A stretch of DNA of 64,000 bases from an uncultured Oscillospiraceae bacterium (GCA_947589545.1 CANQBA010000003.1:1-64000), one strand, 5' to 3'; positions 25,589 through 37,391 are shown, numbered from the stretch's first letter. Numbers and translations: made by a program. Notes: a model not told the origin generated them from the letters alone.

Positions 25589-25720
25589 ATGACAGCCCCC
25601 TTCCGCGTTATGCCCGTATTGTAACGCAAAGCCGCGAAAAAGTCATGGACACAGACAGCGAATCGGCGTTTTTCATTGTCTTATGAATATTATAGCACAA
25701 AATCCATTTTCTTTCAAGTC

Positions 25721-25749
25721 TTGCACGCCCCCCGTCGCGGGGGTATAAT
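25721..25749 (+). promoter_or_regulatory. Promoter of the S41 protease gene with a palindrome in the spacer
   Basis: TTGCAC (25721-25726), 17-bp spacer, TATAAT (25744-25749). The spacer itself contains the palindrome CCCCCGTCGCGGGGG, a position where a repressor would block polymerase, or which may only reflect base composition. Confidence 0.6.
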
Positions 25750-25770
25750 GGGCGTAAAGGAGGGGATTTT

Positions 25771-27057
25771 ATGACGCTCAATGAAAAAATCGCCGCGCTG
25801 TCCCTGCTCTGGCGGCGCGCGTGCGAGGTGTTTCCCTATTTTGACCGGCTGGAGCTGGACTGGGACGGGCAGTACCGGATCTATCTCGATAAGGTCATGG
25901 CCTCGGAGAGCGCCCAGGAGGTCTGGCTCACCCTCATGGAGTTCATGAACCTCCTGGGCGACGGGCACACGGGCTTCACGCCTCCGGCCGCCTGGCGGCG
26001 GGAGCGGGGCAAGCTGCCCTTCACCCTGGGGTACTGCGCCCAGGGCTACTATGTCCGCTCCGTTGAAAAGGGCGGCGAGGGTCTGCTTTTAGGGCTTGTC
26101 CGCAAGATCGGCGGGCGGGATATGGGGGAGGTTCTCCGCGAGGCGGCCCGCTATACCTATTGCGTGGACGGCTACATCTCCCCCTCCGGGCTCTCGGCGC
26201 TCCTGCCGTTGCTGCTGCCCGGCGGGGAGCACGAGCTGGAGACGGATCGGGGCGTTTACCGCTTCGCTCCGCGCCAGGGGGACGCGCCCCTGCTCCCCGC
26301 CCCCCTGCCGGACGCCGGGGAGGACTACGAACAAATCGCCGCCGGAGCGCCCGATCTGCGGCTCTACGGCGGCGGGATATTGTACGCGAAAGTTGACGAT
26401 CTTCTGCGGCCCGGGGCCGACCGGAGCATCGGGGCCGCTCTTCGGGATCAAAACGTCCGGGCCGTGATTCTGGATCTGCGGGAGAACGTGGGCGGGATGA
26501 CCATGTACGGTGCCGGGATCGCGGAGCTTTTCATGGACGGCCAGTTCCACGGCTGTCAAAAGCGCACCCGAACCATGGTGGGCGTGGATCTCGCCTCCGC
26601 CAGCCAGTTCGCCCAAATGAGCCAGGAGGAGATACGCGCCCTTGTCGGGGAGGAGGACGTCTCCGGCGCTATGGCGCTCTGGCGTATGCAGGGCTTCCAA
26701 CACTACACAGACTCCTTCGGCGCGCCGGATCACAAAAGCGCCTTTGCCGGCCCCTGCGTCCTGCTCACCTCCCGCGGCACCGTCTCGGCGGCGGAGGATC
26801 TGACGGCGATGTTCAGATCCAACGGCCGGGCACAGCTTATCGGCACGCCCACCTACGGCTCCAGCGGCACGCCCCTGCTCCAGCCCGTCCCCGGAGGCGG
26901 CACGGGCCGCGTCTGCTCCGTGGGCTATAAGCTTTTAGACGGCACGGAGTTCATCGGGCGCGGCATCCTGCCGGATATTCCCGTGGAGGAAACCGTCGAC
27001 GATCTCCGCCGGGGCCTCGACGCCCCCCTGCGCTCCGCGCTGTCCCTGCTGCGGTGA
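25771..27057 (+). CDS. S41-family (C-terminal processing type) peptidase-like protein
   Basis: 428 residues. The C-terminal half matches the tail-specific protease fold: VILDLRENVGG strand, then VLLTSRGTVSAAED, where the Ser of VSAAE is the catalytic serine, and GTPTYGSSGTP. No PDZ domain and no signal peptide are seen, so this is a cytoplasmic, PDZ-less member whose substrate is unknown; the helical N-terminal segment with GDGHTGF is typical for the group. AAGGAGGGG precedes the ATG. Transcription converges with the beta-galactosidase gene; only 25 bp separate them. Confidence 0.85.
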   Translation: MTLNEKIAALSLLWRRACEVFPYFDRLELDWDGQYRIYLDKVMASESAQEVWLTLMEFMNLLGDGHTGFTPPAAWRRERGKLPFTLGYCAQGYYVRSVEKGGEGLLLGLVRKIGGRDMGEVLREAARYTYCVDGYISPSGLSALLPLLLPGGEHELETDRGVYRFAPRQGDAPLLPAPLPDAGEDYEQIAAGAPDLRLYGGGILYAKVDDLLRPGADRSIGAALRDQNVRAVILDLRENVGGMTMYGAGIAELFMDGQFHGCQKRTRTMVGVDLASASQFAQMSQEEIRALVGEEDVSGAMALWRMQGFQHYTDSFGAPDHKSAFAGPCVLLTSRGTVSAAEDLTAMFRSNGRAQLIGTPTYGSSGTPLLQPVPGGGTGRVCSVGYKLLDGTEFIGRGILPDIPVEETVDDLRRGLDAPLRSALSLLR

Positions 27058-27082
27058 CGGCTCCGACCGGCGCAAGACACGG

Positions 27083-29978
<2,896 letters not shown>

Positions 29979-29986
29979 CGCGGCGG

Positions 29987-30769
29987 TCACCCGGCGGCGA
30001 ACTGGCGGCCCGTGTGGTCGATGGTGTAGGGCGCGGGCAGGATCAGCCGGGAGATGGGGACGATCTGGTACCCCTGGGCGATCAGGTATTTGACGATGTC
30101 CTCCAGAGCATCCGGGGTATGGAGGGCGGCGTTGTGAAAAAGCACGATGGAGCCGGGCTTTACGCGGCTCGTCACCCGCTTGTAGATCTCCGAGGCGGAG
30201 ATCTCCTTCCAGTCCAGGGAGTCCACGTCCCACTGGATGGGCTCGATGCCCAAGGCGCGGACGGCGGCGATGACGTGGTCGTCGTACTCCCCGTAGGGGG
30301 GCCGGAACAGAGTGGGCCGCACGCCGGTGACGGCCTCTATCTTGTCGGCACAGGCGTTGATATTCTCCGCGATTTTGTCGGCGGTGAGGGTGTTGAAGTG
30401 GGCGTGGTCGTTGGAGTGGTTCATCACCTCGTGGCCGGCGTCCGCCAGGGCCTTCACCGACTCCGGGTATTTGTCCACCCACTGGCCCACCACGAAAAAC
30501 GTGGCCTTCACGTTGTATTTGCCCAGGATGTCGATGAGGGTCTGGGTGTCCTCGTTGCCCCAGGCCGCGTCAAAGCTCAGGGCCACCATCTTCTGATCCC
30601 GCTCCACACTGTAAATGGGCAGCTGGCGGGTATTGGCCGCCGTCACCGCCGCCGGGGCGGACAGGGCCAACAGCGCCGCCGTCAGCGCCAGCACCAGCGA
30701 CAGGGACAAAAGCCCCCTCTTTTGCTTTCCCGTGAGAGAACCGTAGAATTTTTTCAGCTTGTCAAGCAT
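29987..30769 (-). CDS. Polysaccharide deacetylase, PdaB-like
   Basis: About 260 residues: a membrane anchor or signal (near 20-47), then a NodB domain. The metal-binding motifs are SFDAAWG (Asp-Ala-Ala instead of Asp-Asp-Gly, as in the PdaB group) and HSNDH (His 121 and 125 counted from the GTG at 30778); RPPYGEYD and the terminal LFHN motif follow. PdaB-type enzymes act on peptidoglycan of spores. The ATG at 30769 with GGGGTG upstream is preferred; the GTG at 30778 is an alternative. The 5' flank is very AT-rich, with a TATTATAC-like sequence near 30855 that could belong to its promoter. Confidence 0.88.
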   Translation of the reverse strand: MLDKLKKFYGSLTGKQKRGLLSLSLVLALTAALLALSAPAAVTAANTRQLPIYSVERDQKMVALSFDAAWGNEDTQTLIDILGKYNVKATFFVVGQWVDKYPESVKALADAGHEVMNHSNDHAHFNTLTADKIAENINACADKIEAVTGVRPTLFRPPYGEYDDHVIAAVRALGIEPIQWDVDSLDWKEISASEIYKRVTSRVKPGSIVLFHNAALHTPDALEDIVKYLIAQGYQIVPISRLILPAPYTIDHTGRQFAAG

Positions 30770-30937
30770 GTTCATCACCCCGCAAAAGGGTATGAGACAA
30801 AGGGGGGAAATATGAGCGGGACGATATAAAAGTATCTTGAATTGTTTATGGGTGTATTATACCATACATCTAACTGTTTGTCAAGTATTATTTTTATATT
30901 TTTAATTATTTTTTAGATTTATTTTTTGACAAAGCAA

Positions 30938-30962
30938 AAGCCCGCCTGAAAGGCGGGCTTTT
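30938..30962 (-). terminator. Bidirectional terminator
   Basis: AGCCCGCCT (30939-30947) / AGGCGGGCT (30951-30959) with A/T runs on both sides. On the minus strand it ends the lipoprotein gene that stops at 30970. The AT-rich stretch 30779-30937 contains no gene. Confidence 0.85.
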
Positions 30963-30969
30963 TAAATAG

Positions 30970-32493
30970 TTATGCACGGGGCAGCTCCACCTCAAATTCA
31001 CCGGAGGCGCCGTCGGCGATCTCGTATTTATCGAAGCACACCATGACGTTCCCGGAGGGGGACAGATAGAAGTCGAAGTCCTCCAGGGACATCCTGTCCA
31101 GCTCACTGCCGTAGAAGTCGTTGTCCCAGCCGGTTTCTATGAGCTTTTGGCGCACGGCCTCGCGAATCTCATACTCCTGGCCGGACACCAGGTCGCCCAG
31201 GGTGAGACGCTTCCCGCGCGTCAGGTCGTAGACGCGGCCATCGGTTCCGTGATCCGTGACGCCGCCGCCGAAATACTCATAGCAGGACATGAAGCTCAAA
31301 AGCTTTCCGTCGTCATAGGTGACGGACGTGGTGATCTCGTCGTAATATTCATACTCGCCCGGGTCGCCGGAGGAGGCTCCGTCCATGTTGAGGTGCTCCT
31401 TCTCCAGGGCGGCGGCGGCGCGGCCCTCCGCATAGCTGTAGCCAGGCAGCTCCGTGTCGAAGTGGACGATCTGACAGAACGTCCGCATGTTCCGATTTCC
31501 AAAGTCGGTGTCCAAGGTCTCCACGATGGAAAGATCCTGCACGGTATAGGGCGCCGCGCCCCGGGAACGCACCGTGCCGTCCAGTCCGGCCCAGAGCTTC
31601 AGTACCCGCAGGACGGCTTCGGCGTCGTCCATCCCCCAGCACCGGGCGGAGACGTCGCTGCCGTGGCTGAAGCCCACGGGGGAGTCCCCCGCCCAGGTCT
31701 TCACCCAGGCGTTGAAGGCGGCCTCGCCAACGCGTACGCCGTCCACCTCGTAGGTGGAGTCGTACAGCATGTCCGCGGCGGCGCAAGTGGAGGGGACGCT
31801 GTCGATGACGCCGTCGTGGACCGGGTAGACCCTGGCGTCATAGCCGGTGCCGTCGGGGTAATAGCCGCCCAGCAGGAGATATCCCTCGTAGATCCGAACG
31901 GTATCCCAGGGCTTGCACACAAGCTCGCCGTCCACGAACGACCATATTTCCGCCACATAGGGCGCCTCCAACTCGAAGGGGCCGGCCCAGCCCTCCGGGG
32001 GCTTGCCGCCGCCCACAAAGAGCATGGCGGGGACGCCGTTTCCGGTGTCGAACAGCGCCGCGAAGGCGCTGACGCCCAGGAGGTAGGTGGGATCGTACCT
32101 CTGCTGAAATTCCACCTCCCGGGTGACATACATCGTCTCCTCCTCCAGCACGCCGGCCAGCCGCGCCGCCTCGCGGGCGGAGAGCGCGATCCTGTCCGTG
32201 TCGCCGATGTAGTTGAGGGTCTTGAAGAGGATGGGATCGGGTCTGTCCTCCGCGGTATCGGTCGTGGTGTCGGCCGAGGTATCCGTTGAGGTGTCGGTCG
32301 CGGTATCAGCTGAGGTATCTGTCGAGGTATCCGACGCGGTGTCAGCTGAGGTATCGTCTGCGGTGTCCGTCGCGGAGCCGGCTGAGGTATCCGACGGCTT
32401 GGACGTGTCCTTTGCCGGATCCTCCCCGCCGCCGCAGGCGGCCAGGGCCAGCGTCAGGGCCAGAGCCAGAAGAAAGGCCGCTGTTTTTTTCAT
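30970..32493 (-). CDS. Lipoprotein with Asp/Ser/Thr repeat linker and RsiV-like (DUF3298) domain
   Basis: 507 residues. Signal peptide with lipobox LALAAC; the lipid anchor would be on Cys19. Residues about 26-85 are a low-complexity spacer of repeating DTS/ADT units, followed by a globular part. The C-terminal about 140 residues match the RsiV/PdaC-type DUF3298 domain: DLTRGKRLTLGDLV and the final FDKYEIADGASGEFEV strand. DUF3298 domains occur in lysozyme-binding anti-sigma factors and surface proteins. No sigma factor is adjacent. Start at 32493 has GGGGAGAAT upstream; its promoter is divergent from that of the antiporter. Confidence 0.82.
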   Translation of the reverse strand: MKKTAAFLLALALTLALAACGGGEDPAKDTSKPSDTSAGSATDTADDTSADTASDTSTDTSADTATDTSTDTSADTTTDTAEDRPDPILFKTLNYIGDTDRIALSAREAARLAGVLEEETMYVTREVEFQQRYDPTYLLGVSAFAALFDTGNGVPAMLFVGGGKPPEGWAGPFELEAPYVAEIWSFVDGELVCKPWDTVRIYEGYLLLGGYYPDGTGYDARVYPVHDGVIDSVPSTCAAADMLYDSTYEVDGVRVGEAAFNAWVKTWAGDSPVGFSHGSDVSARCWGMDDAEAVLRVLKLWAGLDGTVRSRGAAPYTVQDLSIVETLDTDFGNRNMRTFCQIVHFDTELPGYSYAEGRAAAALEKEHLNMDGASSGDPGEYEYYDEITTSVTYDDGKLLSFMSCYEYFGGGVTDHGTDGRVYDLTRGKRLTLGDLVSGQEYEIREAVRQKLIETGWDNDFYGSELDRMSLEDFDFYLSPSGNVMVCFDKYEIADGASGEFEVELPRA

Positions 32494-32532
32494 AGGATTC
32501 TCCCCTTTTTTTGCGCGTTTCTTCCCGTGTAC

Positions 32533-32561
32533 ATTATAATATCTTCCGGTCCGTAAAGCAA
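32533..32561 (-). promoter_or_regulatory. Promoter of the RsiV-like lipoprotein gene
   Basis: Minus strand: TTGCTT (32556-32561), 17-bp spacer, TATAAT (32533-32538). Confidence 0.75.
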
Positions 32562-32583
32562 TAGGCGCAAAATGTACAATTTT

Positions 32584-32613
32584 TTGACAAACCTCGCCCC
32601 AAGCCCGGATACT
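32584..32613 (+). promoter_or_regulatory. Promoter of the antiporter gene
   Basis: TTGACA (32584-32589), 18-bp spacer, GATACT (32608-32613). It is back to back with the lipoprotein promoter, about 20 bp apart. Confidence 0.6.
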
Positions 32614-32681
32614 TTGGAGATTGTTTTTTCCCCGCCCGGGGTGTAAAATTGATTTCCCAAAATGAACGGGAGGTCTTTTCA

Positions 32682-33983
32682 ATGGTTATTCTGATCGAGA
32701 TGTCCCTGGCGCTGTTGGCGGGACTTCTGATGTCCCGGCTTGCCAAGGTGCTGAAGCTCCCGGCGGTGACGGCGTATCTGGTGGCCGGCGTGCTGCTGGG
32801 GCCCTTCTGCGTGGGCGCTCTCCATATCAAGGGCCTGGGCTTTGTGTCCCTGGAGGAGGTGGAGGGCCTGAACCTCATCTCCCAGGTGGCCCTGGGCTTC
32901 ATCGCCTTTACCATCGGCAACGAGTTCCGCTTAGAGCAGCTCAAGCACATGGGCCGTCAGGCCATCACCGTGGGCATTCTCCAGGCGGTGATCACCACGG
33001 TTCTGGTGGACGCGGGCCTCATCGCCCTGCACTTTATCTCCCCCAAGCTCATCTCCATCCCCTCGGCTATCACCTTAGGCTCCATCGCCGCGGCCACGGC
33101 CCCGGCGGCCACGCTGATGGTGGTGCGCCAGTACAAGGCCAACGGCCCTCTGACAAAGCTCCTTCTGCTGGTGGTGGCCATCGACGACGCGGTGGGCCTG
33201 ATGCTGTTCTCCGCCTCCTTCGGGGTGGCCACGGCCATCGAGAAGGGCGTCATCAGCCTGAAAACCATCCTGCTGGAGCCCGTCATTGAGATCGTCCTGT
33301 CGCTCCTGCTGGGCGCTCTGGCCGGCTGGCTCCTCCACCGGTTTGAGAAGTACTTTCACTCCCGCTCCAAGCGTCTGTCCCTGTCCATCACCTGCGTGCT
33401 GGCCTCGGTGGGCGTCTCCATGGCGGAATTTGAGGTGGGCGGCGTCCACATCGGCTTCAGCCTCCTTTTAGTGTGCATGATGGCCGGTACGGTGTTCTGC
33501 AACGTCTGCGACTTCTCCCAGGAGCTGATGGGCCGTATCGACGACTGGACGGCGCCGGTCTTTGTGCTGTTCTTCGTCCTCTCCGGCGCGGAGCTGGATA
33601 TGCGCATCCTCGCCCAGCCCACGGTGCTCCTCATCGGCGTGGTGTACATCCTCTTCCGCTCCCTGGGCAAATACGCGGGCGCTTACAGCAGCTGCGCCAT
33701 GACCAAATGCGCGCCCAACATCACCAAATACATCGGCATCACCCTCCTGCCCCAGGCCGGCGTGGCCCTGGGCATGGCAATGACCGCCACGCAGCTGTCC
33801 GACGGCGCGGTGGTGCGCAACGTGGTGCTCTTCTCCGTGCTGGTCTATGAGCTGATCGGCCCGGCCCTCACCAAGAAGGCCCTCACCGCCGCCGGGGAGA
33901 TCCAGCCCGAGGGGCGCACCAGCGCCCGCCGGCCCAACAGCCCCGTGGCCGTCTTCCACCTGGGCCATCACAAAGCGCAGTAA
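32682..33983 (+). CDS. CPA2-type cation/proton antiporter
   Basis: 433 residues, almost wholly hydrophobic with about 12 transmembrane helices. LALLAGLLMSRLAKVLKLPAVTAYLVAGVLLGP is the family N-terminal repeat, split across helices 1-2, and the buried VVAIDDAVGLMLF segment carries the paired Asp of the ion site. A central FTIGNEFR loop is typical. No RCK/TrkA domain follows; the short tail is basic. The ATG at 32682 with GGGAGGT is used rather than an in-frame ATG 33 bases upstream. It probably exports Na+ or K+ in exchange for protons. Confidence 0.9.
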   Translation: MVILIEMSLALLAGLLMSRLAKVLKLPAVTAYLVAGVLLGPFCVGALHIKGLGFVSLEEVEGLNLISQVALGFIAFTIGNEFRLEQLKHMGRQAITVGILQAVITTVLVDAGLIALHFISPKLISIPSAITLGSIAAATAPAATLMVVRQYKANGPLTKLLLLVVAIDDAVGLMLFSASFGVATAIEKGVISLKTILLEPVIEIVLSLLLGALAGWLLHRFEKYFHSRSKRLSLSITCVLASVGVSMAEFEVGGVHIGFSLLLVCMMAGTVFCNVCDFSQELMGRIDDWTAPVFVLFFVLSGAELDMRILAQPTVLLIGVVYILFRSLGKYAGAYSSCAMTKCAPNITKYIGITLLPQAGVALGMAMTATQLSDGAVVRNVVLFSVLVYELIGPALTKKALTAAGEIQPEGRTSARRPNSPVAVFHLGHHKAQ

Positions 33984-34102
33984 GGGCCGCCTCCCTGTCA
34001 ACCGTCGGGCTGTCAATCAACGGTACACGGGCCGAGCGAGTCTCTGGCCCCTACGTATGGCTGGCTGCGAATTTCCGCAAAACCATTCTCCCAACGCCGT
34101 AA

Positions 34103-34138
34103 GGGCCGCCTTTTCGGGGCGGCCCGACGCATTTTTTG
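34103..34138 (+). terminator. Terminator-like hairpin downstream of the antiporter gene
   Basis: GGGCCGCC (34103-34110) / GGCGGCCC (34118-34125), then GACGCATTTTTTG. It lies 120 bp after the antiporter stop; the stretch 33984-34260 holds no gene. Confidence 0.5.
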
Positions 34139-34263
34139 ACGCGTTTCCTCCAACGCCCCTGCGGGTACATTTGCCTCTTCGCGGCGGACAAACGTTTTTA
34201 TTATGTCATTTCTTGACGATTGATACTTTCTTTGGAAAATTAATTTGTCTTTCGTATGAATTA

Positions 34264-34330
34264 TTGCGCAAAATGGTTTTTCGTGGTATACTTTTTCTGG
34301 AATCCGGGAAAGTTAGTTAGCCATGCTAAC
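34264..34330 (+). promoter_or_regulatory. Promoter and LysR-type operator of the short LysR gene
   Basis: TTGCGC (34264-34269), 17-bp spacer, TATACT (34287-34292). Just downstream of the expected start is the palindrome GTTAGC-CAT-GCTAAC (34316-34330), which fits the T-N11-A rule for LysR operators. Its place suggests autorepression. Confidence 0.65.
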
Positions 34331-34358
34331 ATTTAAGATAGAAAAAGGGATGGGCCAC

Positions 34359-34637
34359 TTGAAAATTCAAAGTATGCGAGAGTTTCTGACCTTGTCGGAG
34401 CTTAAAAATTTCAATTCCGCCTCTGAGCGGCTTTTCCTCTCCCAGCCGACGCTGTCGCGGCACATCAAGGAGCTGGAGGAGGAGCTGGGTGTAACGCTTT
34501 TCAACCGCTCCACCAGGCGCGTGGAGCTGACGGAGTGCGGGGAATATTTCCTCCCCTTCGCTAAGCTCATCGTCCACGCCGAGGACGAGTACACCGAGGG
34601 TCTGGCCTCCATGCGAAAGAGCACGGAGACGGAATAA
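34359..34637 (+). CDS. LysR-type DNA-binding domain without effector domain
   Basis: The 92-residue protein is a complete LysR winged helix (REFLTLSELKNFNSASERL, SQPTLSRHIKELEEELG, LFNRSTRRVELTECG) and a start of the linker helix, then stops. Normal LysR proteins have about 300 residues. The TTG at 34359 fits the family N-terminus (MKIQSMREF) with AAGGGA eight bases before; the ATGs at 34350 and 34323 are alternatives. The gene has its own promoter, operator and a terminator behind it, so it may work as a ligand-independent mini-regulator rather than be a decayed gene. Confidence 0.75.
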   Translation: MKIQSMREFLTLSELKNFNSASERLFLSQPTLSRHIKELEEELGVTLFNRSTRRVELTECGEYFLPFAKLIVHAEDEYTEGLASMRKSTETE

Positions 34638-34752
34638 ACGCCTTTGGGCAAAAGGAAGCTGCCGGCTTTTATTGAACGGTCGATAGAAGGCGCACGGCGT
34701 CAGCGCGCGTGGATTTTGAAAAGCACGCCGTTGAAAACAGAACAGATACGCG

Positions 34753-34782
34753 AAAAGCACGGGGTTCTCCCGTGCTTTTTTT
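34753..34782 (+). terminator. Bidirectional terminator
   Basis: AAAAGCACGGG (34753-34763) / CCCGTGCTTTT (34769-34779), T-run on the plus strand and AAAA/TTTT symmetry on the minus. It serves the short LysR gene and the GTPase-nuclease gene that ends at 34802. Confidence 0.88.
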
Positions 34783-34801
34783 GACTGCTGAACCTTGTGC
34801 G

Positions 34802-37366
34802 TCACGGCTGTTCCATACCGCGGTTATATTCCCGCAGATAATCCCGGATGGCCCGCTCCACCTCCTTGACCTCCACCTCAAAGGCGGAGGCGGGGACGCG
34901 CAGGGCGCCGTTGCCCAGGATGATCATCTGCTCCATGCCGTCGGAGGTGGCCACGCGCACATGGTGGCGTTTGGACAGGTCGTAGGTGGCCCGCTCGATG
35001 TACATGTCCGCCGTCTCCGCCTCTTTGGTGTAGACCACGCTGACCCCGCCCAGGTGATCCACCTTGCCGGGGTTGTTTTTCACCTTGTAGGCGTCGAACA
35101 CCACGATGACGGCGCATTGGCGGAAGCCCTGGTAGTTGCGCAGGCGCTCGATGAGCCGCTCCCGGGCCGCGTCCAGGCTCTGGGCGGCCAGCTTTTTCAG
35201 ATCCTCCCAGGCGAAGATGATGTTGTAGCCGTCCACCAGCACAAATTCCAGCCCGTCCTTCTGGGGGAGGGGCTTTCTTTTGGGAGGGGGCGGCTCCCGG
35301 CGCGGCTCCCTGGGGGCGGGCCGCAGGGCCTCCTCCCCCCGGCCGATGGGGCCGTAGGTGCGCTGGAAGATGTCCATCAGCTCCTTGTCCGAGGCCGCCA
35401 GCTTCACATACCGGGCCGCCGCCTCCCGGATGGGGTCGGGGGGCTTGGGCGGAAGCAGGGTGCTGGGCAGGTGCATCCGCGCCGGGACCTGATCCCAGGG
35501 CACCAGCACCCCCGCGCCGTGGGAGCAGAAGACGCTGTGGGGGGAGTTGTCCAGATCCGCCAGAGGGTCGTAGCCTATGGCCTCCACCACCGCGTCCTGC
35601 TGGGCGCAGGGCTCATAGCCGTGAAAGACGAAGCTGACGCGCCCCCGGCCCCTGGTATACGCCGCCACCTCGGCGGGGTACTCCCGCAGCTTCGCCACGG
35701 GGCCGGAGCCGGTGAGGACGGCCATGCCGCCTTGATCCCCGGACTGCTCGAACCGGGCGCCCATGCGCTGAAGATCCGTCATGGCGCGGCCCACATTGAC
35801 CTGGGGCAGCTCCATACGGAAGTCGTACCAGGGCTCCAGGAGCACGCTTTTGGCGCTCATGAGCCCCTGACGGACGGCCCGGTAGGTGGCCTCCCGGAAG
35901 TCCCCGCCCTCGGTGTGCTTGATGTGCGCCCGCCCGGCGGAGAGGGTGATCCTGATATCCGTGACAGGCGAGCCGGTGAGGACGCCCAGGTGCTGTTTCT
36001 CGTGGAGGTGGGTGAGGATGAGCCTCTGCCAGCTCCCGGCCAGGGCGTCCTCCGGGACGGCAGAGCGGATCTCCACGCCGCTGCCCCGTTCCCCCGGCTC
36101 CAGGATGAGATGCACCTCGGCATAGTGCCGGAGGGGCTCGTAGTGGCCCACGCCCTCCACCTTGCCGGCGATAGTCTCCCGGTAGAGGATGCTCCCCGGG
36201 CCGAAGGCGATCTCAAAGCCGAAGCGGTCGTGCACCAGCTGGCGGATGATCTCCAGCTGCACCTGGCCCATGATCTGGGCGTGCAGGGACTGGGTGCGGG
36301 GCTCCCAGACAAGCTTCAGCTCCGGGTTTTCCTCCTCCAGCTCCCGCAGCTGGGCCACGGTCCTGTGGACGTCGCACCCCGCGGGGAGATAGACGGCGCA
36401 GCTCATCACCGGCTCCAGCGCCGGCGTCCGGCCGTCCCCCTCCGCGCCCAGACCCTGACCGGCGAAGGTGGCGGACAGGCCCGTGACGGCCACGATATCC
36501 CCCGGCTGGGCCTCGTCGGCGGGGGTGAATTTGGCCCCGGAGTAGAAGCGAAGCTGGGTGACCTTCTCCTCCCAATCGGGCCCCGTCACCGTGTCCCGGA
36601 CGCGCAGAGTCCCGCCGGTGATCTTCATATGCGTCAGGCGCTTGCCGTCCTCGTCCCGGGAGATCTTGAAGACCCGGGCGGCAAACTGCGCCTGCGCGGG
36701 GGCGGCGGGGGCAAAGCGCTCCAGGCCCGCCAAAAACGCCTCCACGCCCTCTAATTTCAGCGCCGCGCCAAAAAAGCAGGGGTAGACGTGTCCGCGCCGG
36801 AAGGCCCCGTCCAGGGCGGCCTCGGAGAGCTCCCCCCGCTCCAGATGCTCCTCCAAAAGCGCCTCGTCGCACAGGGCCAGCGCCTCGGGATCCACCTTAC
36901 CGGGGACGAAAAAGCCGTCCCCCAGCCGCCCGGTCAGCTCCGCCAGGATGCCGGCCCGGTCCGCGCCGGGCAGATCCATCTTGTTGATAAACAAAAGGGT
37001 GGGGATATCCCTGTCCCGCAAAAGCTTCCACAGCGTGCGGGTGTGGCTCTGCACCCCCTCCGGGGCGGAGATCACCAGGATGGCGCAATCCAGAACGTCC
37101 AGGGTGCGCTCCGTCTCGGCGGAAAAATCCACATGCCCCGGCGTATCCAGCAGTGTGGCGGACATGCTTCCCAGGCTCAACCGCGCCTCCTTGGAAAAGA
37201 TGGTGATGCCGCGCTGGCGCTCCAGGGCGAAGGTGTCCAGAAAGGCGTCCCCGTGATCCACCCGCCCGAGCCTTCGTATATCCCCGGCGCAGTACAAAAG
37301 CGCCTCGGACAGCGTGGTCTTCCCCGCGTCCACGTGGGCCAGTATTCCGATCACCGTCTTGGGCAC
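34802..37366 (-). CDS. TetM/EF-G-like ribosomal GTPase fused to a YacP/Rae1-like NYN nuclease domain
   Basis: 854 residues. The N-terminal 650 follow the ribosome-protection/EF-G layout: G1 AHVDAGKTT (10-18), G3 DTPGHVDF, G4 NKMD, a beta-barrel domain II and domains III-V. After a Pro/Arg-rich linker (about 670-705) comes an NYN/PIN domain at 708-854 with all expected acidic residues: VDGYN (D712), VFDAY (D758), ETADMYIE (D787) and ATSDG (D809). Rae1, the Bacillus YacP protein, cleaves mRNA in the ribosomal A site, so the fusion would place the nuclease where the GTPase docks. The GTG at 37366 has GAGGGG upstream. Tetracycline resistance cannot be inferred from sequence alone. Confidence 0.87.
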   Translation of the reverse strand: MPKTVIGILAHVDAGKTTLSEALLYCAGDIRRLGRVDHGDAFLDTFALERQRGITIFSKEARLSLGSMSATLLDTPGHVDFSAETERTLDVLDCAILVISAPEGVQSHTRTLWKLLRDRDIPTLLFINKMDLPGADRAGILAELTGRLGDGFFVPGKVDPEALALCDEALLEEHLERGELSEAALDGAFRRGHVYPCFFGAALKLEGVEAFLAGLERFAPAAPAQAQFAARVFKISRDEDGKRLTHMKITGGTLRVRDTVTGPDWEEKVTQLRFYSGAKFTPADEAQPGDIVAVTGLSATFAGQGLGAEGDGRTPALEPVMSCAVYLPAGCDVHRTVAQLRELEEENPELKLVWEPRTQSLHAQIMGQVQLEIIRQLVHDRFGFEIAFGPGSILYRETIAGKVEGVGHYEPLRHYAEVHLILEPGERGSGVEIRSAVPEDALAGSWQRLILTHLHEKQHLGVLTGSPVTDIRITLSAGRAHIKHTEGGDFREATYRAVRQGLMSAKSVLLEPWYDFRMELPQVNVGRAMTDLQRMGARFEQSGDQGGMAVLTGSGPVAKLREYPAEVAAYTRGRGRVSFVFHGYEPCAQQDAVVEAIGYDPLADLDNSPHSVFCSHGAGVLVPWDQVPARMHLPSTLLPPKPPDPIREAAARYVKLAASDKELMDIFQRTYGPIGRGEEALRPAPREPRREPPPPKRKPLPQKDGLEFVLVDGYNIIFAWEDLKKLAAQSLDAARERLIERLRNYQGFRQCAVIVVFDAYKVKNNPGKVDHLGGVSVVYTKEAETADMYIERATYDLSKRHHVRVATSDGMEQMIILGNGALRVPASAFEVEVKEVERAIRDYLREYNRGMEQP

Positions 37367-37391
37367 GGGCGATCCCCTCTTTCCTGTCTCA

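Noticed and set aside
32220-32400. Periodic GGTATC/GTCGAGG-like repeats that resemble a repeat array
   Set aside because: The units are irregular and all lie in the reading frame of the lipoprotein linker (DTS/ADT codons). There are no spacers of constant size, so this is not a CRISPR array.
34802-37366. Calling the TetM-like protein a tetracycline resistance determinant
   Set aside because: The C-terminal nuclease domain and chromosomal setting differ from mobile tet genes, and no tet-type leader peptide region is seen. Sequence alone does not support a resistance call.
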